A stretch of DNA of 64,000 nucleotides, from positions 62,001 through 126,000 of the forward strand of contig NC_027866.1 of NCBI RefSeq assembly GCF_000187245.1, read 5' to 3'. The translations under genes and the position numbers were made by a program. This DNA is from Ogataea parapolymorpha DL-1. Taxonomy: Eukaryota; Ascomycota; Pichiomycetes; Pichiales; Pichiaceae. A model generated the notes under the pieces. That model was not told the DNA's origin. It saw nothing but the letters and a program-made list of their open reading frames with translations, and did not search any database. The first letter of the stretch is position 1. Every line of letters begins with the position of its first letter. Shown piece by piece: positions 1 through 10,800 of the stretch.

Positions 1-199
1 ATGCGTCCGTTTCGTTTTATCGCTAGTCGGTGTTTCTATGTTATCACACCTGATACAACTGATTTAACACTCCACTTGACAATTTTTTTTTTGCGTGGCC
101 AAAATCGCGCCTTCTAAAAAAGTTTCTGGCGGTGTTAAGAGGTTCTCTGTATAAAGAAAAAAATATGGTGCTCAGATATGCCCTGCTACCACGCGCTGC

Positions 200-1378
200 C
201 TAGTACACCACCTCGCACCAGCTCCCTGCCGTCTGCTCCAAATGATGTTCGAGCAACCGGCCCCGCTGGAACTGTACACTCGGGTTTAGATCTGTGTCGA
301 ATCGATCGTTCAGCAGTCGATACGCTTGCAGAAACTCGGCAGCCAGATCCTCCTCCTGCTGTTGCACCATGCAGCTCGCTATAGTGCGCACCGTCTGTCT
401 GTGTACGACGCGGCAGTGCAGAGCCAGCTCCGTGATCTCCAACAGGAACAACGCGTCCGGCGCTCGTCGACCGATTTTTAGTAGCTGCTGCATCAGATAC
501 ATGTTCGGCACAACATTGTGATCCACAAGGTCCCTCAGTATCTGATGCTGCAACCTGGTGGTCGCACTTTTTATGTCCATGTCCCAGCCGGCCATATTTC
601 GCGCAGACAGCGAGTAGTTCAGCATGCGTCCCATGAACGTGGGAGACACGCCGCATTGCTGCTTGTACATCCCATACACCGATTCGAGCGTGACTATGCC
701 TTTCAAGGAGTCCAGCAGCTTGAAAAACTCGCCGAGACCGAGCTTCAGTCCCGATTGGTGCATGTCGTGCAAAAAGTGCACTCCAAAGGTGTCTTTGCGT
801 AAAGCATGCGGACAGTTGCACAGATACCGTATGAAGAACTCCAGATCCTGTGCTTGCATGTACAACGGTGCCGGCCGGGGCAGTGCGAAGTATGCCTTTT
901 GCAGCCGCGATATTCCAAGGTGGTCTCTTCGCAGCTCTTTGAAGAACTTCAGGTATTGCGGTGATGAGAGCGGGTCGATGACCCGAGAATTATTCAGCTT
1001 TGCCTCGTATCTCTGTTTGCGCGCATTGTAATATTCGTGGCTCACGATTGAAGACTCTGTACCGGGCACCTCTGTACGATCAGTTGGTCTCTCAAACTGG
1101 GTCAAATATCGATCTGTCGCTCGTTCAAGAGTGTAGGGTTTATCTGAGACAACACTGCTAAGCAACAGCTGCTTGAGATCGCCGTATGGCACCGCTTCGC
1201 GCAAAAGCTCGTCCAGTCGCTTCCTGATCCGGAACCGCGCACTAGCCATCTGGAATTCGCCACTTGAAGGCCCATTGAGCCACGAGAGCTTCACCTGCCG
1301 CATCTGCGACACATTGCGCAAAGTCTGCAACGACAGTATCGGTCGAAAAGGCTGCATTCGCAACAGACTCGTCAACAT
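200..1378 (-). CDS. Predicted mitochondrial protein, unknown function (392 aa)
   Basis: I do not recognise this protein. The N-terminus is basic, rich in hydroxylated residues and nearly free of acidic residues over the first 40 positions (MLTSLLRMQPFRPILSLQTL), which suggests a mitochondrial presequence. The rest looks all-helical with spaced Leu/Tyr/Arg positions, as in fungal mitochondrial RNA-binding or expression factors of the PPR-like type. I can align no named family with confidence. The gene lies head-to-tail behind APM4 with only 73 bp between the APM4 stop and this ATG, so terminator and promoter share a very short spacer. The ATG at 1378 opens the presequence; a second ATG lies seven codons in. 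The reading frame is certain, the mitochondrial role is inferred. Confidence 0.75.
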   Translation of the reverse strand: MLTSLLRMQPFRPILSLQTLRNVSQMRQVKLSWLNGPSSGEFQMASARFRIRKRLDELLREAVPYGDLKQLLLSSVVSDKPYTLERATDRYLTQFERPTDRTEVPGTESSIVSHEYYNARKQRYEAKLNNSRVIDPLSSPQYLKFFKELRRDHLGISRLQKAYFALPRPAPLYMQAQDLEFFIRYLCNCPHALRKDTFGVHFLHDMHQSGLKLGLGEFFKLLDSLKGIVTLESVYGMYKQQCGVSPTFMGRMLNYSLSARNMAGWDMDIKSATTRLQHQILRDLVDHNVVPNMYLMQQLLKIGRRAPDALFLLEITELALHCRVVHRQTVRTIASCMVQQQEEDLAAEFLQAYRLLNDRFDTDLNPSVQFQRGRLLEHHLEQTAGSWCEVVY

Positions 1379-1451
1379 CCAAACAGCTCTATGCGGGGAA
1401 ATAAATAATCCTTATTTTTTTATTTTTGTATCTGGTGTACGGATGCCCCCA

Positions 1452-2780
1452 TCACATACGGATCTCGTAGCTTTTCGCTCTAGACAGGTATGTGACGCTC
1501 TTGACTGTGGCGTAATTCATGGTGGGCTCGTGCACTTTGAAAAACTTAACTTTGTGGCCTCCCACAGAATACGAGTCGATCGAGAAGCTGAGCGAGATCG
1601 GCGGCTTGGCAGCCACAGCGTCGGCCGGAGTGTTGGGCACGGCAAACTGCAGCCTGTGCTTCTGGCCGCCATTCATTTTCTTGAGGCTCCATTGCACCAC
1701 GTTTTCCTCTTCTACAAGTCGGCACTTGCCAGTTTCTGTGTTTGCCCGCAATTTCGACGTTCCAGGCGGCACAGGGATTCGGACAACAACGTTAGTGGCA
1801 GCGACGTTCGACGGATATGCAGACTCCAAGTCCACCGTGTAGGACGACTCGGAGCCACCGCTGTAGGGCTCCCTGGTGGTGTAGACGTTGAACGGCGGGT
1901 TTTCCACGTCTGTGCGATAGCTTAGCAGCTCGAACTTGCCGTCGGGAGGAATAAATTTAATTATTCTGTGCTCGTCGAAATCTTTGAGGTTGACGCACTG
2001 GTGGAACGTACAGTCGCTAGATTTGAATTCTTGGTATGCGTCGTTCTGGTTTTCGTGGACGAGGCCCAGCAAACACGTTGGGATCCCGGAGAGACGGCAA
2101 TCCATTAAAATGCGACCCTCGACAAACGACCGCAGTACAAAACCGTTCGCCGTGGTGAGCAGGTTGAAGTCCTCGATGAGGTCGATCTGGACCAAGTTTT
2201 TCTTGTATTTGAGTGCCTGCGGCCGCCAGGGGTGCGATGCGGCGGTGGCGTCGAGCGGAGCGTTGATGATCTGTGGGAGTTTGCCCGCAGACTTGCGTCT
2301 GATGGAGCCTGCTTTTGCTAGCAGGCCACTGGCGGTGCTGTTTTTAAATCTGCCGGTTTCGGCAGCCTGCAAGGACAAATACGGCCGCAAAGTGGACAGG
2401 TCCAAGTTGGAGACATGTCCGGACTCTATGGACTCGTCAAGAACCTCGTAAACGAGCGGAAAGTGGGCCTTGACGTCGTCCTCGGTAACGTTGTCCAGCT
2501 CGAAAAGCCGTTTCAGCAGCTCCACAAAGCGATGGAGGTACTCGAGAACAATTGAAGCATCCACATTGGAACGCGTGACAGCGACGATCCACAGCGCGCC
2601 GTGACGTATGTGCAGAAACGAAGTGGAGCCCAGGGTCAGCACGGGAGACTTTATATCGGAACATTTGGAGATGACCTGGATGCGGAACACTTCGCAGACA
2701 TTGCGGCGGACGCCGTCACGGAACAGCCGCGAGATCAGCACCTCGCCCTTGCCGTTATATACGAAGAATGCGCTGATCAT
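1452..2780 (-). CDS. APM4: AP-2 clathrin adaptor complex, mu subunit
   Basis: Medium chain of the AP-2 adaptor, which binds YxxPhi cargo signals at the plasma membrane for clathrin-dependent endocytosis. The N-terminal longin-like domain (about 1-140) opens with MISAFFVYNGKGEVLISRLF, matching AP-2 mu (MIGGLFIYNHKGEVLISR in animals) better than AP-1 or AP-3 mu. A basic linker (about 140-185, with IRRKS) leads into the C-terminal mu-homology domain, which contains SDCTFHQCVNLKDF and FIPPDGKFELLSYRT and ends in YLSRAKSYEIRM. Length 442 aa is near the family norm (435-490). I placed the start at the ATG matching the family N-terminus; an open frame 31 codons further upstream has no family similarity. 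It diverges from the SERF gene across 146 bp. Confidence 0.93.
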   Translation of the reverse strand: MISAFFVYNGKGEVLISRLFRDGVRRNVCEVFRIQVISKCSDIKSPVLTLGSTSFLHIRHGALWIVAVTRSNVDASIVLEYLHRFVELLKRLFELDNVTEDDVKAHFPLVYEVLDESIESGHVSNLDLSTLRPYLSLQAAETGRFKNSTASGLLAKAGSIRRKSAGKLPQIINAPLDATAASHPWRPQALKYKKNLVQIDLIEDFNLLTTANGFVLRSFVEGRILMDCRLSGIPTCLLGLVHENQNDAYQEFKSSDCTFHQCVNLKDFDEHRIIKFIPPDGKFELLSYRTDVENPPFNVYTTREPYSGGSESSYTVDLESAYPSNVAATNVVVRIPVPPGTSKLRANTETGKCRLVEEENVVQWSLKKMNGGQKHRLQFAVPNTPADAVAAKPPISLSFSIDSYSVGGHKVKFFKVHEPTMNYATVKSVTYLSRAKSYEIRM

Positions 2781-2926
2781 GGTAAGTACATCCGTGCACC
2801 TGAAATGGTATTGAGTGCACAAAAGTACAAATAATCTGGTTTGAGCTGCGAGCCAGATCCGGCACCCTCGCACCGAGCTTTAGAAAATAAAATCTGTTTT
2901 TTCTGGAAAATGAGCTGCAATCGGCC

Positions 2927-3109
2927 ATGGCACGGGGCAACCAAAGAGAGCTGGCAAGACAGAAGAACCTGAAGAAGCAGCAGGAGCAGGCGAAGGGGCA
3001 CAAGAAGGAGGGCGACCCGAAGAAGAGAATGGAACGCGACGCGGAGATCCTCCGTGCAAAACAAAAGGCGGCCGAGGAGCGCAGACAGGCCGAGGCCGCG
3101 AAAAAATAG
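2927..3109 (+). CDS. SERF/4F5-family small basic protein (YDL085C-A-like)
   Basis: This is a 60-residue, highly charged protein beginning [20 protein letters not shown], the hallmark N-terminus of the SERF (small EDRK-rich factor) family and almost identical to the start of S. cerevisiae YDL085C-A. Known family members are disordered proteins that bind nucleic acid or acidic protein surfaces and accelerate amyloid assembly; the cellular role in yeast is unclear. The whole protein is family core ([18 protein letters not shown]), with a slightly shorter tail than in baker's yeast. It converges on TIF34 with 41 bp between the stop codons. Confidence 0.93.
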   Translation: MARGNQRELARQKNLKKQQEQAKGHKKEGDPKKRMERDAEILRAKQKAAEERRQAEAAKK

Positions 3110-3150
3110 AGGAAATGCTCACTACGTAGACCCAATAGACGAGTTGTTTT

Positions 3151-4185
3151 CTATTTAGCTTCGATCTCGAACTGTTGTGTGGCCTGGGCGGTTTTCTCCA
3201 CGTCGTAGAGGAACTCGAAGTAGGATTTGTGGAAGTGGTGCAGACGAACGAAACCGTCTTCTCCTCCAGATGCGTAGCACGTTCCTTTAGGATGCACGGC
3301 CACATAGTTCAGCGGGCCGAAATGGCCCTTTACACGGCCAATTTCCTCCTCGAATATCTTGTGGTAGAACCTCGACTCGAACTTACCCTCCGACAGCGAC
3401 GTGGTGGTCACCTCTCGGGCGTCCTGACCTCCTCCCAGAATCACAAACTCCTTGACCGGCGTGATGCATGCGGAGTTCATCGGCACGTCCGCAGTGTACC
3501 GCTTGAGCAGAGACAGACGGTCAACGTCGTACAAGCACGCAGTCTTGTCCTTGGAAGAAACAATGAAATACGTCTTGTCGGGCGAAAACTGCAGGTCTGT
3601 CAGCAACATTTCCTGATTTTTCGTACTGCCTAGCAGCTCGCCCGTCTTGGCATCATACTTGCTCACTTTTCCGTCTGCGTGGGCAGCCAAAATGTAGAAT
3701 GCTCCGTACGACCAGCCTGCCACGGTGAATCTCGAGGCAGGGCCGTCCTCGTTGACGATTTCCAGCTTCGGAGTAGATGGTTGCGCGTTCTGTGTGTGAT
3801 CGATGTCGAAAATCTTGATTTTACCCGTCTGGCCCATCACCTGGTCGGTAACTATCAACACCTGGTTGCCGTCCGGGCTGAACTCGACTCTTTTAACCGG
3901 CGACTCCAGCGTCCATGTGTGAATACATTGCCCGTTCTGTGCCTTCCACAGCTTGGCAGTAAAATCAGCGCTACCAGTCACAGCGTAGTCGGTCTCGGGA
4001 TCGATGTCAATCGACCAGATGGTACCGTTGTGTCCAACAAAAGTCCCCAGTCTCTCGCCGTTCGACGAGTACCAGACAGACGCCTCTTTACCTTTCGAAA
4101 CAGAAAAAAGAAGGTCTCCCTCCCTGTTGAACTTCACTTGGGTCAACGAACGGTCGTGACCCTTTAACATCAAAGGTCTCATCAT
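3151..4185 (-). CDS. TIF34: Translation initiation factor eIF3 subunit i (eIF3i)
   Basis: WD40 beta-propeller subunit of eIF3, which works with eIF3b and eIF3g during scanning and start-codon selection on the 40S subunit. The protein is 344 aa, the family length. Blades are recognisable throughout: LKGHDRSLTQVKFNREGDLL, GHNGTIWSIDIDPE, VKRVEFSPDG, LTDLQFSPDKTYFIVSSKD and the family signature KIFEEEIGRVKGHFGPLN followed by YASGGEDGFVRLHHF. Two ATGs stand in tandem (4185 and 4182); either could be used. Only 67 bp separate it from the stop of the upstream Cik1/Vik1-like gene on the same strand. Confidence 0.96.
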   Translation of the reverse strand: MMRPLMLKGHDRSLTQVKFNREGDLLFSVSKGKEASVWYSSNGERLGTFVGHNGTIWSIDIDPETDYAVTGSADFTAKLWKAQNGQCIHTWTLESPVKRVEFSPDGNQVLIVTDQVMGQTGKIKIFDIDHTQNAQPSTPKLEIVNEDGPASRFTVAGWSYGAFYILAAHADGKVSKYDAKTGELLGSTKNQEMLLTDLQFSPDKTYFIVSSKDKTACLYDVDRLSLLKRYTADVPMNSACITPVKEFVILGGGQDAREVTTTSLSEGKFESRFYHKIFEEEIGRVKGHFGPLNYVAVHPKGTCYASGGEDGFVRLHHFHKSYFEFLYDVEKTAQATQQFEIEAK

Positions 4186-4252
4186 GGTTGGTGAAATATT
4201 TAATTTTCCTGAAATTTTTTACCCACTAATAAAAAGGTCGTGCGTGCGCAAT

Positions 4253-5800
4253 CTACATCTGTGTAGCATCTCGTCTGGCCGTCTGTAACGTCCCCAGCTG
4301 CTGCCAAAACGCACAAGCAGTCTCATCCTTATCTTTGTGTCCCCAGATTACCATTGTTTTTCTGCTCTCGCAGAGTTCGCGTGTTTGGGCAGAAATGCTG
4401 CTCCCGTCCAACGCAACGCAGATGATGCTAGCCGCAAGTCTCTTTTTCGTGTTGGCATTGAAACTCGTCACCTGTAGTTCTCGCTCTGCCATGTGGCTCG
4501 TCACGGGCTCGCAAATTTCAATCTGCCAGTTCTGATATCGTTGCGTATTCCTGCGTTTCTCCAAATGCTCCTGAATGATCCGAAAATAGTCCTTTTGCGA
4601 CTGGATCACGAGGACTATATAGTTAACCCCCATCAGTGCGGACTCGACAAACACGCACACCCGGTCCTCCAAAAAGTCAGTCATGCAGCCGGCCAATTTA
4701 TCTGGTACCTGCGCTTGTGGCTCCACCATGACCCGGAGCCTGCCTTGGTGTTCCATTATCTCATCTTCTATTTTGAGACGCGTGAGTCTCTCGCTGTTCA
4801 CTTTCTCTTGGATCACAGAGTATTCTTCTTGCGCAGTTGTATAGTCTGTCTCAATGAAGAGCTCCACTTTCGCGCTCACTGCCTTTAGTTTCGAAACCAG
4901 CTCGTTTTTCTGTGTCTCGAGCGCCAACATCTGCTCATCCAGCGTTCCTTTGTAATTTTGCATTCTGTCAAGAGCAGCCTTATGTTTTTCGATTGTGCAG
5001 TCCAGCTTTTTCAACGATTCCTCCTTTTTCGACAATTCGTCTTTGGCTCGTCCCAACTTAGTTCTCAGCTCAAGAACCGCCCGCCGCGGCTCACATAAAT
5101 CCTGTTCCTTCCGCTTATTCTTCGCCCTTATTTCAGTGTCCACCTCTGACAGCACATCGTTAAGTTTGCGCTTGTTATCTGCCTGCAACCGTCGCAATTC
5201 CTCCTCTAGCTCTGTATTCTGTATCTCTAATTTTCGCAGCTCCTGTACCCGTACACGATCCTCCTCCTCATCCCGTAGTGTGGTCTGCATCATTTCGTGT
5301 ATCTGAAGCTCTACCTCCCGCACTTTTTCGCGCGATTTCTCGTCGAGCTCCTTTTTCTTCACTTCCAAGAGTTTTTTGTTGTGTCGCACCTCGTTGTCTA
5401 TACTTTTGTTCTTTATCACCAGCGTTTTGTCCAGATTCTCGTAGTTTGCCTTAAGATCACCTATCAGACTCTGTATCTTGCGTTTCTCGCGAATGATCTG
5501 GTTCTTCTCGTTTGTAAGCTCCTGGATCTGGGCCATCACCACGTTGATCTTCTGTATAAGCTGTGTGGTCTGTTGTTTTTCCAGGATCAAATCTTGGTCA
5601 ACGTATGCCTCCAGAATGTCAATATATTCTTTGGGCGTTCGGTATTTAGCAGGGGCGGGCTCCACATTAGTTGAGGACGGCATGGGAAGTATGCTTCTAG
5701 AGCTATTCCCCCCGCTAATGTGTCGTAGCGACCCAGTGGGTGTCACGGTTCGTCGCGGAATAAGAGATTTGCGACGGCTGCTGATGTTGCCGTTGCTCAT
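4253..5800 (-). CDS. Cik1/Vik1-like kinesin-14 accessory protein with a reduced pseudo-motor domain
   Basis: A 515-aa protein with a basic Ser/Thr/Arg-rich head (1-50), a long coiled coil (about 55-350) and a C-terminal kinesin-like remnant (about 352-515). The coiled coil ends in a kinesin-14 neck pattern, KIEDEIMEHQGRLRVMVEP, comparable to the HNEIQELRGNIRVYCRVRP type of Kar3 and Ncd. FVESALMGVNYIVLVIQSQK aligns with the motor segment that normally leads into the P-loop GQTGSGKT, but the P-loop is absent. The end (KTMVIWGHKDKDETACAFWQ then QLGTLQTARRDATQM) matches the kinesin pattern KTLMFVNISP...ETLNSLRFA...T. In S. cerevisiae, Cik1 and Vik1 are such non-catalytic partners of Kar3 in spindle and karyogamy functions. 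The family call is by pattern; whether it is Cik1 or Vik1 cannot be decided. Confidence 0.72.
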   Translation of the reverse strand: MSNGNISSRRKSLIPRRTVTPTGSLRHISGGNSSRSILPMPSSTNVEPAPAKYRTPKEYIDILEAYVDQDLILEKQQTTQLIQKINVVMAQIQELTNEKNQIIREKRKIQSLIGDLKANYENLDKTLVIKNKSIDNEVRHNKKLLEVKKKELDEKSREKVREVELQIHEMMQTTLRDEEEDRVRVQELRKLEIQNTELEEELRRLQADNKRKLNDVLSEVDTEIRAKNKRKEQDLCEPRRAVLELRTKLGRAKDELSKKEESLKKLDCTIEKHKAALDRMQNYKGTLDEQMLALETQKNELVSKLKAVSAKVELFIETDYTTAQEEYSVIQEKVNSERLTRLKIEDEIMEHQGRLRVMVEPQAQVPDKLAGCMTDFLEDRVCVFVESALMGVNYIVLVIQSQKDYFRIIQEHLEKRRNTQRYQNWQIEICEPVTSHMAERELQVTSFNANTKKRLAASIICVALDGSSISAQTRELCESRKTMVIWGHKDKDETACAFWQQLGTLQTARRDATQM

Positions 5801-5967
5801 TTTGAAGGGAATACCTGTCCAACAAGATAAATGAGCTCTATTTTCTTCTTGTTATATATCAATATTTACTATTTACGTTTTGTTGCGAGGCTGTGGAGGC
5901 TAGTGATTTTCTAACTGAATTTATTGAGCACTAATAGCTTGAAAGAGCAATACGAAGCGGAAATACA

Positions 5968-7599
5968 TTACACCCCTGACGTGATCCTTCTCGGAGCAGA
6001 GACCTTTCTCACCCCAACGTTGCCTATCACTTTCTCGTTGGAGCTTGACAATCTAGAGCCATTTCCTCTCACCTTTCCCTCCTTGGATCCCAAAGAGGCT
6101 CTCTGCTTGGGCATAGTCAAAATAGCTGACTCGTTGGATGCCGAATGCGTAGGAGATGACGAAATTGTAGTGGTCGTAGTCGTGGTTGTCGACACGCGGC
6201 GGAAGTAGGGAGATCCTTGCGGACTGGTTTTCTTCGTCTTTTCAGAGATCTCGTACTCAGAACCGTAATATGCCTCATCCTGTCTCGTACTTTTGCGCTG
6301 CGGGCTGGAGAGTTGATGCGCAATAGACTCATAGGTCGCCTCTTCGTCAGAATTGGAGTACGGCTGGTTCTCCTTTGTGGACGAGCGGTACTTACGAGGC
6401 TGGCCGGGGCTTTCCATGGGAACAGCCTTCTGAGCGATCTTGAGCGTTCCAGAGACTTTCCGTCTGCGGACAGGCGTCATGACGTGGCGGCGCAGCTCTG
6501 TGTCAACCACAAGGGCCTCTCTTTCCTCGATAACCGTGTAGGGAACCAAAGAATGCAGTCCTCCAATGGCCTCATCTGGCTGGTCGTCGAGCACCATGGT
6601 GTACCGCCAGTCTCTAAACTGGTTCTGGTGTAGATAGAGCCAGTGCTGCTGCGGCCCAACAACCATTCCCGGTCTGATCATTCTCATGTATGCGATACAT
6701 TCGTTAGCTGTGAAACCGTGTGTGTAGATCAGATGGGCGCCGATAAGACACCCTGTTCTGCCCAAGCCGGCCTTGCAATGAACGGCAATCTTACCTCCTT
6801 TTTGGATGACGGTTTCTGCCGCTCCTATAAATTTCTGGACGTACTCCATGGTTGGACAGGTTCCGTCCTCGAAAATCATGTCAATGTGTTTTATACCTCT
6901 CTTTTCGAACTCGTTTTTGTCGTACAAATGAGAGTTTAGTCTCACCACCAGCTGGACGTTGTTGTTGACAAAGTACTCCAGAACCTTGCGGAAAGGCTCG
7001 TTGAGAGGAGCTCCTGGTCGGGATTGCTTGGGTGATGCAAATGCGATGAAGTCTTTGGAAATAACGTTGAAATCTCCCTGGTCCACTCTCTCGTACTGCT
7101 CGTACTCTTCCAAATTGAAGGAGGTGATGTCGAGCATGCCGCGCTCCTTGGCCCGCCAGACCCCGTACACGACATCCTGGATGGTGAGCTCGAAGTCGGC
7201 GTTGGAGTATCCAGCGTCTCTGAAGCCACAGAATGGAGGTTCTTGTTGAGCTATTGGCTGGAGCACCTGGTGGGGTGACCAGTTCTGGACAAGCACCATG
7301 TAGCAACACAGGAGACAAGCGGCATTAGTTCTTTGTTTTGCGCCGGTGGAGGAGTAGAAGACAACAGCCTTACTTTTGTTAGCACTGTCGTTCAAAATGT
7401 TGTGCAAAGTGACGGCGAACCTATACAGATGGCCAAGATGCAAGGGGCCAAAATCCAGATGGAACGCGTTGTACGGCAGAGCGTCCTCGACGGTGAAGAA
7501 TACCAGGTCGTCTGTGTTTTGAGGATGGTAGTCGTAGCTGCCGAGATACACTCTGCCTTTGAGGAATTCTATAGCTTCGATGGCAATTTTGCGGGCCAT
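5968..7599 (-). CDS. CDC14: Dual-specificity phosphatase Cdc14
   Basis: Mitotic-exit phosphatase that reverses Cdk phosphorylation and is held in the nucleolus until anaphase in yeast. The N-terminal domain (GRVYLGSYDYHPQNTDDLVF, FHLDFGPLHLGHLYRFAV) and the catalytic domain are near-identical to S. cerevisiae Cdc14. The active-site loop is HCKAGLGRTG with catalytic Cys at about residue 275, followed by IRPGMVVGPQQHWLYLHQN. The basic, Ser/Thr-rich C-terminal tail (about 350-543) is diverged and includes a seven-threonine run. The ATG at 7599 (MARKIAIEAIEF) is the first in frame; the open frame extends slightly upstream without an ATG. It diverges from RKR1 over 226 bp. Confidence 0.97.
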   Translation of the reverse strand: MARKIAIEAIEFLKGRVYLGSYDYHPQNTDDLVFFTVEDALPYNAFHLDFGPLHLGHLYRFAVTLHNILNDSANKSKAVVFYSSTGAKQRTNAACLLCCYMVLVQNWSPHQVLQPIAQQEPPFCGFRDAGYSNADFELTIQDVVYGVWRAKERGMLDITSFNLEEYEQYERVDQGDFNVISKDFIAFASPKQSRPGAPLNEPFRKVLEYFVNNNVQLVVRLNSHLYDKNEFEKRGIKHIDMIFEDGTCPTMEYVQKFIGAAETVIQKGGKIAVHCKAGLGRTGCLIGAHLIYTHGFTANECIAYMRMIRPGMVVGPQQHWLYLHQNQFRDWRYTMVLDDQPDEAIGGLHSLVPYTVIEEREALVVDTELRRHVMTPVRRRKVSGTLKIAQKAVPMESPGQPRKYRSSTKENQPYSNSDEEATYESIAHQLSSPQRKSTRQDEAYYGSEYEISEKTKKTSPQGSPYFRRVSTTTTTTTTISSSPTHSASNESAILTMPKQRASLGSKEGKVRGNGSRLSSSNEKVIGNVGVRKVSAPRRITSGV

Positions 7600-7825
7600 G
7601 TTTGTGGAATGCAAATGGGGCGAGCTATGGCAGGTCTTGTGACCGATGTGAGGAAGAAACTTTTATTTATTGTAAACAGGGGGGGATGTTTATTTTTTAC
7701 TGCATGAGGAATCGCCAATCTTGTCGACTGCAAATAATTTGAAGCGGCTGTCGGCGCATGGCGTGTGTGTCGACGGTTTCTCCGGAAATATATTTAATTT
7801 AATTTTTCATATAAAGCTATTTAAT

Positions 7826-10800
7826 ATGTCATTTCGTTCGTTTGGCTCCTTCGGCCAGTCCCACGGACTCGGCACTAATGGCTACGAGGTCTCGCTCAAC
7901 TACATCACGGGCGTGCCAGACCCCAATCTACTATCCTCCGCAAACCTCAAGCTCGTATTCAAGGCCCTTCTGAAGAGAGACGATACAACAAGAGAAAAGG
8001 CGATTGTCGATCTGTACTCGATTGTCGACTCCAACGGCGCCGAATTCCAGGACGAGCTTGTGCTCATATCGTGGTGCCAGCTGTACGCAAAGCTGTCAAC
8101 AGACAATTCGAAAAAGGTCAGGCTCACCGCGCACCAGATCCAGTCGAAGCTGGTGGCGCTTCTCGGCAAGAAATACGTCAAGTATCTGCGCGACACGGTG
8201 GGGATCTGGATGAGCGGGTGTTTTGAGAACGACCGTGTTGTTTCCAAAGGCACCATAGCGTCAATTTCCGCTGCTTTCGGAGACTCTCCGGAGAAAACCA
8301 GCAATCTGTGGAAAATCTTTGCCCAGCAATTGCTCACCTACTGCCACCAGCTGCTTCTTTTCGAGACTATAGATACGCTTTCGGACGAGCGATTCGTTGG
8401 CAAGGAAGAGAGCCAGATCAAGTATTTGCGTACGGTACACACAGGAGTGCAGATGCTGATCAGTTTGGTTACCAGACAGAACAGCGGCGAAATACAGCTC
8501 GACGAGACGCTTTTATCAGAGCTGCTTGAATCCGACCAGTTTGTTTCGTTTTTCGAGTCCAAAGACCTCCAGATCAAAGGTGGCATGTACACGCTGCTTC
8601 AGCGACTACTACAGACTGACCTGGACGATTTGCTGTTCAAACACCTTGCCAAAGCTGCTATCAGGGGCCTAAATCTGGAGAAAAAAAATATGGCTCTATA
8701 CTCCGGCATAATAATTCCTATACTTGAAGCCGTCGTCGCGCTCCTCAGAAAGGACTCTCAGACTATCGTTGGCATCAGAAAGGCGACCCAACGCATTCTC
8801 GATTTGCTGCGTTTGGGCTCTCTAAACTCGGATCCGCACTACTACTCAGTGGTGGCTACGCTGCTGCCGTTGCTGCCCCAGGACGATGAGATCAGAAGCT
8901 CATTGCTAGAAATCCTTGAGAACGACGTCAGGTCCGAGAAATTTGCCGTCTTTTCTCAGCACGCATGGATCTGCTACCTCGGCTACTGCCAGAGAATTGC
9001 CTGTGGTGTCGACCGCGTGCTCAAAGTGCTGGTTCCGGCATTGGATTCGCGCAAACTCCCCGCCAATGTGATTTCCGGGATGGCCGGCGTTGCGAATATT
9101 GCCGAGGACGACGGCGACGTGCTGCTAGATCTCAACTCTGAGATCCTCAACGCTCTGCCGGGTCGCGCCGTGGAATTTGTAGACCTCGGTCTGGTCGTGA
9201 AAAACACGGCTGTGCTCGTCGACAACTATGTGCGTCTCCTGCTCCACGTCGGCTCTGATCTGCTCGACGAGCTGGTTTCCAACGCGGTCGAGTCACTCAC
9301 AGATTTACAGGACGAGTACGTGCCGCCCTCGCTGGCAATTTCTGTCATCGAGACCGTCGTGCGGACGAATTGTGTGCAGTTCCGCTCTCAGATTGAGTCG
9401 TTCGTCGGCGACGCGTCGAAAGTCGTCACGCCGTCGTTCTTCGAGCCTGTCTTTGCTCTGCTGGTAGACATAGCAAAGTCGCAGTTGAATGTGGATGTTT
9501 ACGACGCCATCAACGACATTGCTGCTAAACTCAGCAGCGACGAGATGGAGCTGTTTTTGAAGTACATCGCTGACATTCCCGGCTTCGATCCTGCCAGATG
9601 CGACAAAGTGAGCACCTATATCCACCAGAAAGCCGATTCCGTTGCGCCCGACGCCGACGACTACGTGTTCCAGTTTCTCACGCCAGACGTTCTCCGAAAC
9701 ATGTTCGGCAAGCTTTCTGAGGCCGACACGGCGGTGTTTCTGCAGAAGTGCAACCGGCACTACCAGAACGACGTTTTTCTTGCGTTTGCAGACGAAAAAT
9801 TTCTGGCTGCGCTCTGGAAACGACTGGGCAGTGCTGAGGCCGACTCGTTGCTGGACAAGCTTGAGCAAAACCTTGACGACCACCGTTTCGAGCAGCTGTA
9901 CATCTCGTCGCTTGCGAGGGGTGTAGTCGAGGCCGACCGAACGGCACTTCTGGACAGACTGGCTGCCAAACCGCAGCTTGCCTCAAAAGTGCTACCGGAA
10001 AATGTGGTTGACGAGCTGGCTGGGCTGGTCGAGAATGTTGACCACCGGCTTGCCGTCTCAAACAAGCTGGGACTGGGGATTTATCTTTTTCCAGCAGGGG
10101 AGCTGACTGCCGCAGACCGATTTGCACCCTTTTTGGAGAAGATCGAATTTTATTTTGAGTTGGCTTCTAGGACAGGCCTTCTAACCTGCGAGCTGGCGTT
10201 TCAGCTGGCTCTTGTCGGTGAAGTTGCTATGGACTACGTGTTTCTAGGCCTTTTGGATGACGAAAACCGAGCTCTTGATTTCCACTCCCGCGTCTGTGCG
10301 GAGCTAAATTTCGGCACAGACCTGTTCGACCAGTTCGTGAAGGACGACTTTTCTGGAGTTCTGACTCATCTTCAATCCTCTGTTGCGGTACGTTTCTACG
10401 CTGCACGCGTTCTGGTCACGATATTTACGAAATTGTTTGAAACTATGCAATCGTCGACATTCAACAGCTACAATTTGAATAGGGTGTCCGAACCCGTGAA
10501 ACTGGCCATCCTAGCCACCAGCGCCAACAGATTTCTCACCGCCCCTGCGTTTGACCGCGTGCGTAACCAAGCGTGCGCCGATCTTTTAAGAATTCACGGA
10601 CAAACCGTCACCACCAACGGCCTACAGGGCCTGGTCGTGCTCAACATGCTTATAGACCTCGATCTGGACTATGTTGGCGAAAACGTCCAGCTTTTCCCTG
10701 CCCAGAGATTCGGCATGATGCTGAACGGGTTAGCCACCTGGCCAGAATCGGAAGACGCGTACGAGCCGTCGTTTGTGCCGGTCAGAATCGCGCTGTGCCA

